Origin: a virus
Reading direction: 5' to 3' (one strand)
Virus record (IMG/VR): IMGVR_UViG_3300025011_000219
Coordinates: 1 to 20,902 of that record
DNA length: 20,902 bases
Below the pieces are notes generated by a model. The model saw only the letters and a program-made list of their open reading frames with translations. It did not search any database and was not told the origin of the DNA. The position numbers were made by a program, and so were the translations under genes. Positions 7,501 to 15,403 of this stretch are shown here, piece by piece (within the stretch, counting starts at the first letter, position 1; each line of letters opens with the position of its first letter).

Positions 7501-8408
7501 TTAGTATCCAAAGGTGAGACGTACCCCGGCATAAACTTCTTCTTGAAGTCATCTACGAGTTTATTCTTACCTAACCTATTCATGGCATTGCCTACAGACG
7601 TTACCACAGGGGCAGTACCGGGTATTCGTGTTTGTGGTAAAACTTTCGTGTTTACTAATGGTATCTGTAACCCTGCGGTGAGGTATTTCTTGTCTGTGGG
7701 TAACTTAGTCTTTAGGTTTAAACCCTGACTCTGAGCAGTATTCAAAAGACCTCGTATATTATTAACCTGATCCTCGGTTAAAGACGGGAATTTATTAATG
7801 ATATTATTTAGTAAATCCCCTGTGGTAGAACCTTTCAGTCCTCCCACAATCTCAGGGGAGAGGTGAGACGCTACCTGCTCTGCTGTACCCTGTCCTAACG
7901 CTTTACTCAACAACGGCATACCCTGTGCTGTACCCGCCGCAGCCCTACCCGTACCAAAAGTTAACCAGTTTAACGGGTCGAGAGGGTTAAGTACGTCACC
8001 CACAAAACCCGCTACGCCTGCTGTAGACGGGGCAACACGCACGTTAAGTATTTCTTTATCAAACCAAGGTTCGTCCGACACGCCCCAATTGGTGAGTATG
8101 TCCTTAGTGCGTAACTTCTCCTCGCCCATATAACCGCGCTTTAGTGCTTGTAATGGGTCAAACTCACCGGGAGTCTCGCCTATACCGGGAGCAAGCACCT
8201 CAGACACTAACCCTGTGGCGGCATGACCAGAACGCAAGAGATACTCAAAAATTTTGGGTAACGTCTGGTCATCTTTAGGAGGCATGGTTAAGTCATCCTG
8301 ACCCACAGCAGATAGACGCTTGCGCGTATTCAATATCTCATTCTGAACCCGTTGCTGATAATCTACCTCATCCTCAATAGGCTTTAAATTAAACGGTACA
8401 TATGCCAT
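4599..8408 (-). CDS. Large polyvalent virion/ejection protein with embedded ART-like domain
   Basis: A 1269-residue protein probably packaged in the head and injected with the DNA. Residues 1-590 carry Gly/Ala-rich stretches (about 125-190) and helical regions with no family I recognise. Residues about 597-758 look like an ADP-ribosyltransferase of polyvalent proteins: VFYRGG, then GNGVYLTDDPLVAKGYA, then EHLSYLVFNPKDLKKV. Residues about 800-1060 resemble the LPD38-type region of large polyvalent phage proteins (TPGHIPRDFASNMYNLWLMG, FDYSELTPFEQKVMRNVIPFYTWLRKNVPLQ). The C-terminal 200 residues are Pro/Leu-rich. The ATG follows AAAGGTAGGTGATAAATA. It is the largest gene here and lies where podoviruses keep internal virion proteins, after the tail nozzle and before lysis. 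The injected-effector role is inferred. Confidence 0.75.
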   Translation of the reverse strand: MAYVPFNLKPIEDEVDYQQRVQNEILNTRKRLSAVGQDDLTMPPKDDQTLPKIFEYLLRSGHAATGLVSEVLAPGIGETPGEFDPLQALKRGYMGEEKLRTKDILTNWGVSDEPWFDKEILNVRVAPSTAGVAGFVGDVLNPLDPLNWLTFGTGRAAAGTAQGMPLLSKALGQGTAEQVASHLSPEIVGGLKGSTTGDLLNNIINKFPSLTEDQVNNIRGLLNTAQSQGLNLKTKLPTDKKYLTAGLQIPLVNTKVLPQTRIPGTAPVVTSVGNAMNRLGKNKLVDDFKKKFMPGYVSPLDTKDVYKTLKGLEGQPGVEGSTLNEAQDFLQGVVKGTEDSIRYQAGEGEKYLNALFDGMSKDRQSELLYQVSPSGGFTKLFDTYGKSAVDEIQKLGYSPQEALAAKAFHDLRGTIAKTFNDNQIPMDEMWSWVPMILKRKPSTGEGAAIKLAFGGKDYVPQTLDNDLLNLVAKHYPNMLQRQLTFGAGSPHEVNSVLQGTGYKPIAEDHLYNVMSTVNERFIRAVETKKAVDKIINQYGLKPEDLQAGGMRSLPDGYEVFRIATDKNTGKIVFNPVDATEHATFMGGGNVIDDSKGKVFYRGGVKGQPVGRLAEESTIGNGVYLTDDPLVAKGYADIRAGKNGVSEVLETRLKVKEEEILDLSKSDILPITLKQGWALVLRDLMNSDKHYVQGAALKALESLGKDAPLKSMIGGFNAEFTKFLQGKGYKALVASEGGEGAIGEHLSYLVFNPKDLKKVSAKPDKPLDTSTMFAMPKDFARVWQDYQSIHYNESSGALYKFITKATSQFRTLSYMVTPGHIPRDFASNMYNLWLMGMRTPKHLGTSHSAALDLEKNIIFPTTLNRDNPPGEGWSYLVRTASGKLKASNAPVDGEFEAFVRTNRAGNVERRLNKTITTPNGDISMYDVIREANSRGVIDTGWWSTEGPETAGMKAMSKSEKAKSWVTTLNPQKHPWTQFFVRQTKLTDNTSRIMGFVDNLQKGDDLGTAATKIKTYLFDYSELTPFEQKVMRNVIPFYTWLRKNVPLQIKESLKQPGKLATAGKYHEGISEEITPENTPRYLQKQASMLLPGGKSYLTPPMPYQDLGRLPLSLEGMMEQLSNVNPLFRVPVEMAINKKFFSGLPIENYPGQVADKNNGALGELLGQSGVPWVEDKRGLNYILDNIPLYRNVTTMAPLADPRIWGNFNEEVANSPDLTKDYNKLLSFLIGPQLAASGRAKEIATYEERDRLRAIIRLLKDQGMQIPDVRDLE
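6129..6620 (-). other. ART-like (ADP-ribosyltransferase) domain segment inside the large virion protein
   Basis: Encodes residues about 597-760 of the large protein. The possible NAD-binding and catalytic elements are Arg601 in FYRGG, the GVYLTDDP block around Tyr623, and Glu743 in GEHLSYLVFNP. The DNA is visibly AT-richer than its flanks (especially about 6400-6500). It contains none of the CCACA/TGTGG pentamers that recur about every 130 bp elsewhere in the gene. Both traits suggest that the domain was acquired separately. Exact edges are estimates. Confidence 0.6.
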
Positions 8409-8418
8409 TATTTATCAC

Positions 8419-9777
8419 CTACCTTTGGAACCCACCGAGAATGTTTGATAAATGGTTAAACGGGTTAATAGTCATACTACCTGATCCTATGTTTGAGAGA
8501 AAGTCAAAGAAACCCCCACCTGAGTCTGTGGTACTCTTTGCCGCACCCCCATCATCATACAACTGCTCTAAGGTATTGATACCTTGATTGGCTAATGTCG
8601 GGGATAGTACACCTGCGTTACGCTGATAGTTCAAGTTCCTTATAGCATCTGCTATAACCGTGTTTCTCTCTTTTGTAGTCTTAGCCTGGCTTAACAAGTT
8701 TCCATAACCATTCATCATCTCGCCGTAGGCTACTTGCTGTGCCTGCATAGACTTAGAATCGCCCTCTTGGTTCCAACCGAAACCTGCCTTAATCTTAGCG
8801 TCAGTCTCAGTCTTAGAGGTATTAGCGTTCGTACGGCTAATATCATTCTGCTCTTTACCTAACTTATAAGAGTTATCCGTCTGCTTATTACCTAGCATAT
8901 AGTTCCACAAATTATTAAGCAGGCTATTATCAGTGTTCTGTTGTGGAATAGGCGTCTTACCTGCGACCTGAGCGAATAACTCTTGACCGGACGACTTAGG
9001 GTTAACCTGCATACCGAACAACTCTGACAATGCTGTGGCAGCCTGAGTATTAAACTGCCTCGTCTGCTCGTTTAGTTTCTCTCTGTCCATTGTAGGTGAT
9101 CCGAACAAGTTACCTGTACGGTCAGACATGCTCATAGTGTTAGCAAAGTTTTGATTGTCCATGTTAGAACTCAAACCGAGTACATCATACATATTCTTAA
9201 AGTCCTGCTGTTTCTGTGCCAACGCCTGAGCCATGAACATAGGTATCATTTCAGCAAGCCTAGCGTTATAGTCTGAGTCAATCTGAGCCATCCTGTCACC
9301 TGTGGATGCTGAGTTAACAATACCCCTTCGATTCAATTGGTTCATGGTCTTATTCTGCGAATCCCTAATACCTCTCTCGGCTACTGATTTCGCTGCTGTA
9401 TAGTTCGGGTCGCTTTTAGCGTCGTATTTAAAGTTCCTTAATTCATTCATGTAATTCTGTAGTGCAGTCATTTGACTACTCTGCGACTGTGGAGAGTCCT
9501 TATAGCGTTGTTGCATTGGATCGTATCCCACACTCTGTAACGCTCCCATTAAATCCTGTGGGTTCATATACGACCTACCCTCTACCACAGAGGTAGGTTT
9601 GAACGCTGACGTTTGACCATTCGACCCTTTCAGCGAGAATGTACCTGCACCCTGATCCCATCCGATATTACCTGGATTGTACCCGTACTGCGAAAGGAAT
9701 TGCCTAACCCCTACCGTACCTTGTGGGCCTCCAGGGTTAAGCGGTTTATTTATATCGTTTAAATAACTTACTGCCAT
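8419..9777 (-). CDS. Virion protein with copper-amine-oxidase-N-like (stalk) domain
   Basis: A 452-residue protein, probably an internal or tail-associated virion component. Residues about 22-90 (VGVRQFLSQYGYNPGNIGWDQ, then GTFSLKG, then NPQDLMGALQSVGY) show the two-repeat pattern of the copper amine oxidase N-terminal/stalk domain that is common in Firmicutes surface proteins. Residues about 95-240 are long, Gln/Asn/Met-rich helices, likely coiled coil (MIPMFMAQALAQKQQDFKNMYDVLG). The rest is polar and Gln/Asn/Ser-rich. The ATG follows a near-perfect AAGGAGGTG. It sits directly before the large ejection-type protein, so the two may be packaged or ejected together. No enzymatic motif is seen. 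Confidence 0.7.
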   Translation of the reverse strand: MAVSYLNDINKPLNPGGPQGTVGVRQFLSQYGYNPGNIGWDQGAGTFSLKGSNGQTSAFKPTSVVEGRSYMNPQDLMGALQSVGYDPMQQRYKDSPQSQSSQMTALQNYMNELRNFKYDAKSDPNYTAAKSVAERGIRDSQNKTMNQLNRRGIVNSASTGDRMAQIDSDYNARLAEMIPMFMAQALAQKQQDFKNMYDVLGLSSNMDNQNFANTMSMSDRTGNLFGSPTMDREKLNEQTRQFNTQAATALSELFGMQVNPKSSGQELFAQVAGKTPIPQQNTDNSLLNNLWNYMLGNKQTDNSYKLGKEQNDISRTNANTSKTETDAKIKAGFGWNQEGDSKSMQAQQVAYGEMMNGYGNLLSQAKTTKERNTVIADAIRNLNYQRNAGVLSPTLANQGINTLEQLYDDGGAAKSTTDSGGGFFDFLSNIGSGSMTINPFNHLSNILGGFQR

Positions 9778-9789
9778 TGAAACACCTCC

Positions 9790-10506
9790 TTAGTATTCAA
9801 ATGCTACTACGTGTGACGTAGATATTGACAGAAAATATCCTACACTCGTACTATATATTCTAGCAGGTGATAAGGTAGCATTAACCATTGCACCTACCAA
9901 CACAGGGAAGTCTGCCCACAAAACACCGTCTACGGGGTGCTTTAATTTACACTGAATTATACCGTAGGTACTACCCTCAAATAAACCTAACCCTGTACTA
10001 GGCATTAAATTGTGTATTCCGTCTATATCCGAGGCGTAAAAATACTGAGTTGTGTCATCTATCATGGAGTACACTTTCTCGTCTGATAGTGTAAAGTTAG
10101 CCACTAAAACTGTACTATAACCATCATTACTAAGCGTGATAACGTACCAACCTGCACCGTAGTAGTGCCTTAAATATGCACCTGCCATATACGGTATGCC
10201 ATGCTCGTAACTACCTAACAGGTCTATGGATACTGTACCGTCTACCGACCTTAAACTGTAAGCTATACTGTCATAAGGTGACGCAAGAGTAGTCCCTGCA
10301 ACTCTAAACCTGTGAGAACTACCTGCTGTATCTAATAAAACAGCACGTAGGACACTAGGGTCGGGGTCATTATCGCTGTATAGCGTGAAGTTTCCCGTAC
10401 TGATTAAAAAATCCTTAACGTAACCTACTGCATTATTCATATATTCATAGGTAGCTGTACTACCTAACACCGCGGCCGGAGGTAATTGATACTGTACTAC
10501 TGGCAA
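9790..10506 (-). CDS. Hypothetical beta-rich virion protein
   Basis: Not recognised. The protein is rich in Ser, Thr, Tyr, Val and Gly in alternating patterns typical of a beta-sandwich or trimeric appendage protein, without cysteine clusters, membrane segments or enzymatic motifs. A GTG at 10515 is in frame but overlaps its only ribosome binding site (TAGGTGAG). The TTG at 10506 has normal spacing and is preferred, giving 238 residues. It follows a carbohydrate-binding-type protein by a few bases in the block between tail nozzle and ejection protein, so a receptor-binding or tail-appendage role is the natural guess. Confidence 0.65.
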   Translation of the reverse strand: MPVVQYQLPPAAVLGSTATYEYMNNAVGYVKDFLISTGNFTLYSDNDPDPSVLRAVLLDTAGSSHRFRVAGTTLASPYDSIAYSLRSVDGTVSIDLLGSYEHGIPYMAGAYLRHYYGAGWYVITLSNDGYSTVLVANFTLSDEKVYSMIDDTTQYFYASDIDGIHNLMPSTGLGLFEGSTYGIIQCKLKHPVDGVLWADFPVLVGAMVNATLSPARIYSTSVGYFLSISTSHVVAFEY

Positions 10507-10519
10507 TACACTCACCTAC

Positions 10520-11329
10520 TTAAATTAAAGTTAAGTCTGCATAAGGGCCGAGTATAGGCGTTACTCCTTGCATCACATCAGTAAAACCCCCTCCCGTTGT
10601 TGGATTAAAAGCCACCGCACCCGCACCCAAGGACTTAGGGCCGTCCTGATACAGCATAGGCCACTTACCTGTGAAGTCAGGTGTTATGTCTACGTCGTCT
10701 ATATAAACCGTACCGCCTGCCGTAAATTTAACGTATACCTTACCGGGAGTACCGCTAGCATCTACTTGGAATGTCCTATGACCCACAACCCAATCTGACG
10801 CTGACGCATATGTTATAGACGTTCCTGTATTACCGTCAGAGTCAGTCAGTGTTAGTGCCGAGTCGTCGGATAGTTTATGGACACTTACCGTGACAGGGCC
10901 ACCTTTAGCCTTAAATGCTATACGAGTATACGGCGTAAACTCAGCCCACCACGCAGGGTCAGCCATCCCCACACTAGAAACCTGTTCCTGCTGACATACC
11001 TGACCGTTGGTGAGTTTAAGGCTGTACGTACCGTTGAATGTAGCGTCAGGACTTACCACACCTGCTGACCAATAGTGCGGTTTAAGTGTGGTGGAATCAA
11101 AACCCTCGAAACCACTATTCCAACACTTGTTAGGATAGCACCTGATAAAGAAAGGGTTAATGCCGAACCCGTCAAAAGGGTTCTCACCATTGGATGCTAC
11201 AAGGTTTACGTTATTCCAATCCAAGTGAGCAAGTAGCCAAGAGAGGGTTTTGGAATACTGCGCCACAATACCTTTTAACCCCTCTAGGTCTGTATCACGC
11301 TCAGGTATAGGAAATTTCATTTGTGGCAT
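10520..11329 (-). CDS. Carbohydrate-binding-module-containing tail/fibre protein
   Basis: Residues 1-45 carry a short helical region ending WLLAHLDWNNV, a kind of N-terminus often seen on phage tail and appendage proteins. Residues about 70-220 look like a jelly-roll carbohydrate-binding module of the CBM4/9/22 type: NSGFEGFD (71-78), PHYW (84-87), GTYSLKL, IAFKAKGGPVTVSV, FQVDASGTPGKVYVKFTA and YIDDVDITPDF (210-220). The last 50 residues are Gly-rich. It probably binds host cell-wall glycans. The ATG at 11329 lies one base after the upstream stop and follows GGGGG at about 8 bp. Confidence 0.72.
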   Translation of the reverse strand: MPQMKFPIPERDTDLEGLKGIVAQYSKTLSWLLAHLDWNNVNLVASNGENPFDGFGINPFFIRCYPNKCWNSGFEGFDSTTLKPHYWSAGVVSPDATFNGTYSLKLTNGQVCQQEQVSSVGMADPAWWAEFTPYTRIAFKAKGGPVTVSVHKLSDDSALTLTDSDGNTGTSITYASASDWVVGHRTFQVDASGTPGKVYVKFTAGGTVYIDDVDITPDFTGKWPMLYQDGPKSLGAGAVAFNPTTGGGFTDVMQGVTPILGPYADLTLI

Positions 11330-11330
11330 A

Positions 11331-12257
11331 CTACCAACCCCCTAGATCAATACCAAATACGTCCTGCATCAAATCGACTATCTTACGTCTAGGGTTATCA
11401 TACAAACCGTCAATCTGACTGGCGTATTTATTTACATACTGTGGGATACGACCAAGCACTCCATATGCACCTGACTCTGCTAAGTCCTCCACAGGATGAC
11501 TCATAGCGTAATTACCCCATGACTTAGGGGTTTCCACCGTAGGCTTAGTAGGCCACTTAGCCGCTGACTCGTAATGCTTATTAGCAAGTGCGTTATAATC
11601 AGGCATCCTACCAAACTGCTTTTCAATATCCCACCCCAAATTAGACAGATAATCCATAACGGCCTGAGACTGTTTAGCGTTACTTGAATCAAACATAGCG
11701 TGAGTCAATTCGTGAGGTAGCACAGACTCTATGTTATCTGAGAATGGAGATACCCGAACCGACTTACCTATACTACCCTCACTAGCACCTCTAAATATAC
11801 CGTCATTGAACCCTGCCGCCGCGTCAGGGTCTAACGCCACAACGTCAGCCTTATTGACTAAACCTTCTGGTAGGCTGTTTAAAGTATTTATGAAATTTTT
11901 AGTTTGTGGTAAAAAGCCCTCCCTAAAAGACTTATTAGTTGCTGTTAAATAACCGTAAGGTAAATTGATATGTGGTTTAAAGTTAGCATTAAGTAAACCA
12001 CTAATCTCATCTTTAATCGGTTTAAGATTTTCTTTAGACTCTCGCATGAGCCACTCAAATAAGTCGTCTAGCTTACTCATGCCTTTTTGACTCAGGCTGC
12101 CTACCCCCATTAACCCTTCTTCTGTACTATCAGGCACGAACATAGAAAGAAACTGTAGAAGTTTATTATCAGGGTTAGACTCGGCCATACTTTTAAGGTA
12201 AGGTTTAGGCATAGGCCTATCTTTTAACTCGTCTAATGAAGGCTGTTTATAAGCCAT
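11331..12257 (-). CDS. HELTH zinc-metallopeptidase-like virion protein
   Basis: A 308-residue protein with a canonical zincin motif, SVLPHELTHAMFD (His182, Glu183, His186), and a downstream SHPVEDLAES block (Glu257 or Glu261) that would supply the third zinc ligand, as in gluzincin-like peptidases of phage polyvalent and toxin-like proteins. Residues 1-100 are helical with no metal motif. No signal peptide is present. The ATG follows GAGGTGATGAT. It lies between the tail nozzle and the appendage proteins, so it may be a virion-associated peptidase that processes virion proteins, acts on the host surface, or enters the cell. The substrate is unknown. Confidence 0.72.
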   Translation of the reverse strand: MAYKQPSLDELKDRPMPKPYLKSMAESNPDNKLLQFLSMFVPDSTEEGLMGVGSLSQKGMSKLDDLFEWLMRESKENLKPIKDEISGLLNANFKPHINLPYGYLTATNKSFREGFLPQTKNFINTLNSLPEGLVNKADVVALDPDAAAGFNDGIFRGASEGSIGKSVRVSPFSDNIESVLPHELTHAMFDSSNAKQSQAVMDYLSNLGWDIEKQFGRMPDYNALANKHYESAAKWPTKPTVETPKSWGNYAMSHPVEDLAESGAYGVLGRIPQYVNKYASQIDGLYDNPRRKIVDLMQDVFGIDLGGW

Positions 12258-12261
12258 ATCA

Positions 12262-13698
12262 TCACCTCACCCTCATAACTAAAGTAATATTGTGGACTAT
12301 ACACGACCCTTTACCGCTAACCTTTAACATGCCCCACTCCTTGTCGTATACCTTAGAGAAGTCAGCAGGTATACGTGCCATTGCGGTATCTGTGGTCTGA
12401 TCTGTGATAGTCCTTAGTATCGTGTAGTCACCGCTTGCCAAGTCAGGTCTAATGGATGCCACAATCTCAGCGTCAGCGTGTAACACCTCGTAAGTCATCT
12501 CCACACGCTGTAAGGTTACTCGATTCGCCAAGTCCTGTATCTTGATAGGTTTCTCGAATGACCATGTAACGTCACCGTGTAAGGCTGTAACCTCTTTCTC
12601 ATACAATTTACCGTCAGCCTTACCCACAAACAACTCATTTTTATAGTTAGCCATTGCGGTATAAACTGCATCCTGCGACCAGAAGGTTTTTGTATAAGTA
12701 TCGTAAACAATCACCACATTATTTGTGGTACTTGATCCTGTCGCTACGGCGAGGTAGTAGAATCTACCGTCTGTGCATGATGTAAACTTAGCCTTTACCG
12801 AAAGGTTTAACGTATTGATATATTCTTGGACGGATGGGTCAGAGATTAAATACGGAGCCATCCCTCCCCCATAGGATACTATACCCAAGTGAGATAAGCA
12901 ATACATTGTGCCATCTATTACCTGCAAAGACCTTGGAGAGATACACCCGTAGGATGTGGAGATTTCTACAACCTCCATGTCACCATCAGCACCGGGAGTA
13001 AATCCCCACAATTCACTGATAGACCTCTCCTTGGCTATGACTAAATGATCCGCTATAACTGCTAATCCTGTAATGTCCTCGCCATACGTACCCTCTATGA
13101 CAATAATATCAGTCATGTCAACGGTAGTCCAATCGTTAGGTAAGAGTATGTTGCTTATATTGAGGTTCTTACCCTCGGCCGCGAACAGACGGTTCCTGTG
13201 AGCCACAATGAAATTACAGTTGTCCGGCGAACCTGAGATAGCACCACCTAGTGTAGAGGTGCTAGGATTGTATTCACGCACCTCCGTAGCACCGTCTACG
13301 AGATAATACTTACCGGACATAGGTGCTAACTGAACGTAGGAGGATGAACCGAATCCCGTTGCTATTGTGGAGAACGCTGTACCGCTCCATTTGTAAAGCG
13401 TAGTCCCTGCTAGTACAAGTATATGAGTGTCGGGGTCAATGACGAATATACTCCGAACATCCTGAACCGCACCTGTATACCCTAACTCTGAGTCTTTTTC
13501 TATAACTTTGAGAGAAGGTAACTCTGTGGGCGAAAGGTTTACCACAGAACTTAATTGACCCTCGGTTAACTGTACCGGAGGCGTACCGTTGTTTAAACCT
13601 GAGTATATAGGAAACGGCGACTTAGACACCTGCATACTCGCATAGTCAACAGGAGTCTTATTTAGCCATCTCGTCGTTTTGGGCTGTAACTTTCTCAA
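12262..13698 (-). CDS. Tail nozzle/tubular protein B-like beta-propeller (T7 gp12-like)
   Basis: A 478-residue protein with the N-terminal PFPIYSGLNNGTPP and repeated short strand blades (DTHILVLAGTTLYKW, GKYYLVDGATEVREY, NRLFAAEGKNLNIS, DHLVIAKERSISELWGF, GTMYCLSHLGIVSYGG, GRFYYLAVA, NELFVGKADGKLYE). This is the propeller layout of podovirus tail nozzle proteins. A C-terminal beta region follows. The nozzle closes the short tail and gates DNA release. The start is TTG at 13698, with GGGGTGA overlapping the stop of the adaptor gene. Its adjacency to an adaptor-type gene supports the call. Siphovirus tail proteins with propellers are an alternative, but no other long-tail genes are present. 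Confidence 0.75.
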   Translation of the reverse strand: MRKLQPKTTRWLNKTPVDYASMQVSKSPFPIYSGLNNGTPPVQLTEGQLSSVVNLSPTELPSLKVIEKDSELGYTGAVQDVRSIFVIDPDTHILVLAGTTLYKWSGTAFSTIATGFGSSSYVQLAPMSGKYYLVDGATEVREYNPSTSTLGGAISGSPDNCNFIVAHRNRLFAAEGKNLNISNILLPNDWTTVDMTDIIVIEGTYGEDITGLAVIADHLVIAKERSISELWGFTPGADGDMEVVEISTSYGCISPRSLQVIDGTMYCLSHLGIVSYGGGMAPYLISDPSVQEYINTLNLSVKAKFTSCTDGRFYYLAVATGSSTTNNVVIVYDTYTKTFWSQDAVYTAMANYKNELFVGKADGKLYEKEVTALHGDVTWSFEKPIKIQDLANRVTLQRVEMTYEVLHADAEIVASIRPDLASGDYTILRTITDQTTDTAMARIPADFSKVYDKEWGMLKVSGKGSCIVHNITLVMRVR

Positions 13699-13702
13699 CT
13701 TA

Positions 13703-14383
13703 TCACCCCGTTACGTTAGGAGTAACCGCATACCCCGCCTCGCCGTTATCCACAAAACTGTAATTCACGGCCATGAGCGAGAGTAAATCCTTGAACTCTG
13801 CGTTATACATATTTGCTTTCTCGCCATCGTCACTCGACTTAGCAAGCCTCATACATAACCCATGCACGAACAGGTCATGGTACTCCACAGGAATGATAGT
13901 TGGCGACTCTCCTAGCAGAACTGTGGTAGCCAAGGCGTCCGTACCTGCTGTATTAGTGAATACCTCAGTGTTACTTCTAAAGTATCTCGCCCGTATTCCT
14001 GTGGCGGCGAAAGTAGCGGCAGGGGTTGGGTATAGTGTAATGACGCAGGTACCATCTGCTGCATCCTCGGCAGTAAACTCGTACCTACCTTGGCGATTCT
14101 CACTACCGAATAGCCTAGGTTCGTACATTTTCCAATCGTCCTCTGTGGCTGTAGCAGATTGTTTAACTTTCAATACGTCTATGTTACGGGCTTTCATACC
14201 TGCCGTAGCAGGTACAGTGTATGCCGCCGTACCTGACGTTACCGCTACCTCGTAAATTTTAGGTATCTTTACCGCCTCTAAAATCTGACCGTATATTTGA
14301 TTCAGCCAACGAACCTTTGTGGCGGCGGTAATACTGTTAAACACGAACGTATCAGCATCTGCTAAAATTTCTGTCAATGTCAA
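13703..14383 (-). CDS. Head-tail adaptor (T7 gp11/tail tubular A-like)
   Basis: A 226-residue protein with N-terminal helices (TEILADADTFVFNSITAATKVRWLNQIYGQILEAVKIP), a middle beta region (AAYTVPATAGMKARNIDVLKVK through TCVITLYPTPAATFAATGIRARYFRS), and C-terminal helices (PVEYHDLFVHGLCMRLAKSSDDGEKANMY then FKDLLSLMA). This helical bundle with an inserted beta domain is the fold layout of T7 gp11 and P22 gp4 adaptors, which link portal and nozzle. The start is TTG at 14383 after GGGTGGTG. It is coupled closely to the nozzle gene downstream. Confidence 0.75.
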   Translation of the reverse strand: MTLTEILADADTFVFNSITAATKVRWLNQIYGQILEAVKIPKIYEVAVTSGTAAYTVPATAGMKARNIDVLKVKQSATATEDDWKMYEPRLFGSENRQGRYEFTAEDAADGTCVITLYPTPAATFAATGIRARYFRSNTEVFTNTAGTDALATTVLLGESPTIIPVEYHDLFVHGLCMRLAKSSDDGEKANMYNAEFKDLLSLMAVNYSFVDNGEAGYAVTPNVTG

Positions 14384-14398
14384 TTAATACACCACCCT

Positions 14399-14662
14399 TT
14401 AACAATCCCATTTACGTAAGGACAAAGCCTTTCTTGTAGGTCTGCCTTTTTCATCTTTCATAGGCCCTTCCATACCTCCCATTCTAGCACAGAAGGATTT
14501 TCTTCTTGATGCCGACTTAGGTGATTTCTTAGCTTGCTCTTTAGATACGGGAGGTTTAAGATTACTACCTGGGTTTTCCTTTTCATAAGACTTACGACCT
14601 TTTTCATTTAAACCACCTGATTTACTCTTGCCCTCTTTCCTACTCCAAGCTGGCGTTTTCAA
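14399..14662 (-). CDS. DUF6321-like small basic phage protein, 87 aa
   Basis: A Lys/Arg/Ser-rich protein with the conserved layout of a small family widespread in tailed phages: TPAWSRKEGKSKSGGLNEKGRKSY near the N-terminus, a LKPPVSKEQAKKSPKS linker, then RRKSFCARMGGMEGPMKDEKGRPTRKAL and a terminal KW-C. I recall this family as DUF6321; its function is unknown. The high positive charge and position among head-tail genes suggest a DNA-associated or head-internal role. The start is TTG at 14662 with AGAGGTG at 6 bp. It is the first gene after the internal terminator of the late operon. Confidence 0.75.
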   Translation of the reverse strand: MKTPAWSRKEGKSKSGGLNEKGRKSYEKENPGSNLKPPVSKEQAKKSPKSASRRKSFCARMGGMEGPMKDEKGRPTRKALSLRKWDC

Positions 14663-14682
14663 TTATCTCACCTCTTTATACA

Positions 14683-14720
14683 ATAAAAGCGAGGTAAGTT
14701 ATTACCCCGCCTTATTTTTT
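14683..14720. terminator. Intrinsic terminator inside the late operon (bidirectional form)
   Basis: GCGAGGTAA (14689-14697), loop GTTA, TTACCCCGC (14702-14710) forms a 9-bp stem with one G-U pair. On the minus strand it is followed by TTTTATTGT; on the plus strand by CTTATTTTTTTATT. It therefore has the form of a terminator in both directions. It lies 20 bp after the head-fibre gene and just before the DUF6321-like gene. Confidence 0.8.
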
Positions 14721-14731
14721 TATTCAATTCG

Positions 14732-15403
14732 TTATATTACAATGTACTGGATATATGCAAACCCCACAATCCCTGCCGATGCTCCGGAGGCTACCGAACC
14801 AGTAACCCACTTACCCGCAGCAAGTTTTTGTCTGCTAGTTCCGTTAGTGCCTTGATCCTCTACGTTGTCAAATACCCCTGCGGCAGCGTTAACATCTAAC
14901 CCGTCAATGAGGTTGTCTATCTTGGTAGTAGCCGAGGCTGCGGTAGTACCACAATCAAGGGTACAGGCTCCGGTTGATGCGGTTGTTACGTCAAGGATTA
15001 ACCGTTGAACGATGATTGATACTGTCTCGTCGTTCTGCCAAGAGAATACGCCACCCGCCGTATCTACCGCTGCTAGTGCTATCTTAGCCACCTTTACCAC
15101 ACAATCCGCGTTATCAAGCAGATTTAACTCTGCTGCGGTTACTAAGGCACCGTCTAATATGTTCAACTCGGCGGCAGTAGAGGTAACAGAAGTACCTGCC
15201 CCTGCACCTAGTTTTAAGTCAGCCACGGCAAGAACGTCCACATTTTTATTAGCCCCCAGTGCTAAGGCCTTACTTGCTACGGCTGTTCCTGCAACTGAAC
15301 CATCAAGCAAATTTAACTCAGCCGGTGTCGCTGTGACTTCCACACCATTAACTTTCAACCCCCCAGCATTTAAAGCACTAGGAGTAAAATCAGTATCAGG
15401 CAA
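14732..15403 (-). CDS. Head-fibre/decoration-like protein with AELNLLD repeats
   Basis: A low-complexity Ala/Gly/Val/Leu/Thr-rich protein with three copies of a (T/S)xxAELN(L/I)LD motif in its N-terminal half, the hallmark of many phage head-fibre and tail-fibre shaft proteins. The C-terminal half (VSIIVQRLILDVTTAST, TLDCGTTAASATTKIDNLIDGLDV and a GFAYIQYIVI end) looks like a beta-rich head domain. A GTG at 15412 is in frame but too near the ribosome binding site. The TTG at 15403 follows the same AAAGGTAGGTGATAAAT module that precedes the 1269-residue protein. It was probably the direct neighbour of the major capsid gene before the HNH gene entered between them. Confidence 0.72.
   Translation of the reverse strand: MPDTDFTPSALNAGGLKVNGVEVTATPAELNLLDGSVAGTAVASKALALGANKNVDVLAVADLKLGAGAGTSVTSTAAELNILDGALVTAAELNLLDNADCVVKVAKIALAAVDTAGGVFSWQNDETVSIIVQRLILDVTTASTGACTLDCGTTAASATTKIDNLIDGLDVNAAAGVFDNVEDQGTNGTSRQKLAAGKWVTGSVASGASAGIVGFAYIQYIVI
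15110..15331 (-). repeat. Three degenerate AELNLLD-coding repeats
   Basis: Units at 15299-15331, 15149-15181 and 15110-15139 encode TATPAELNLLDG, STAAELNILDG and TAAELNLLDN. At the DNA level only part is shared, such as ATTTAACTC on the plus strand in the first and third. They are ancient or selected protein repeats, not a recent duplication, and fit a trimeric fibre shaft. Confidence 0.7.

Noticed and set aside
13773-14255. Plus-strand open frame of 160 codons inside the adaptor gene
   Set aside because: Lies fully antisense to a well-supported structural gene. No ribosome binding site and no recognisable motif.
14375-14400. TTGACA hexamers near the adaptor start as a promoter after the internal terminator
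   Set aside because: Two TTGACA-like hexamers occur, but no acceptable -10 lies 16-18 bp downstream, and they are inside the coding sequence.
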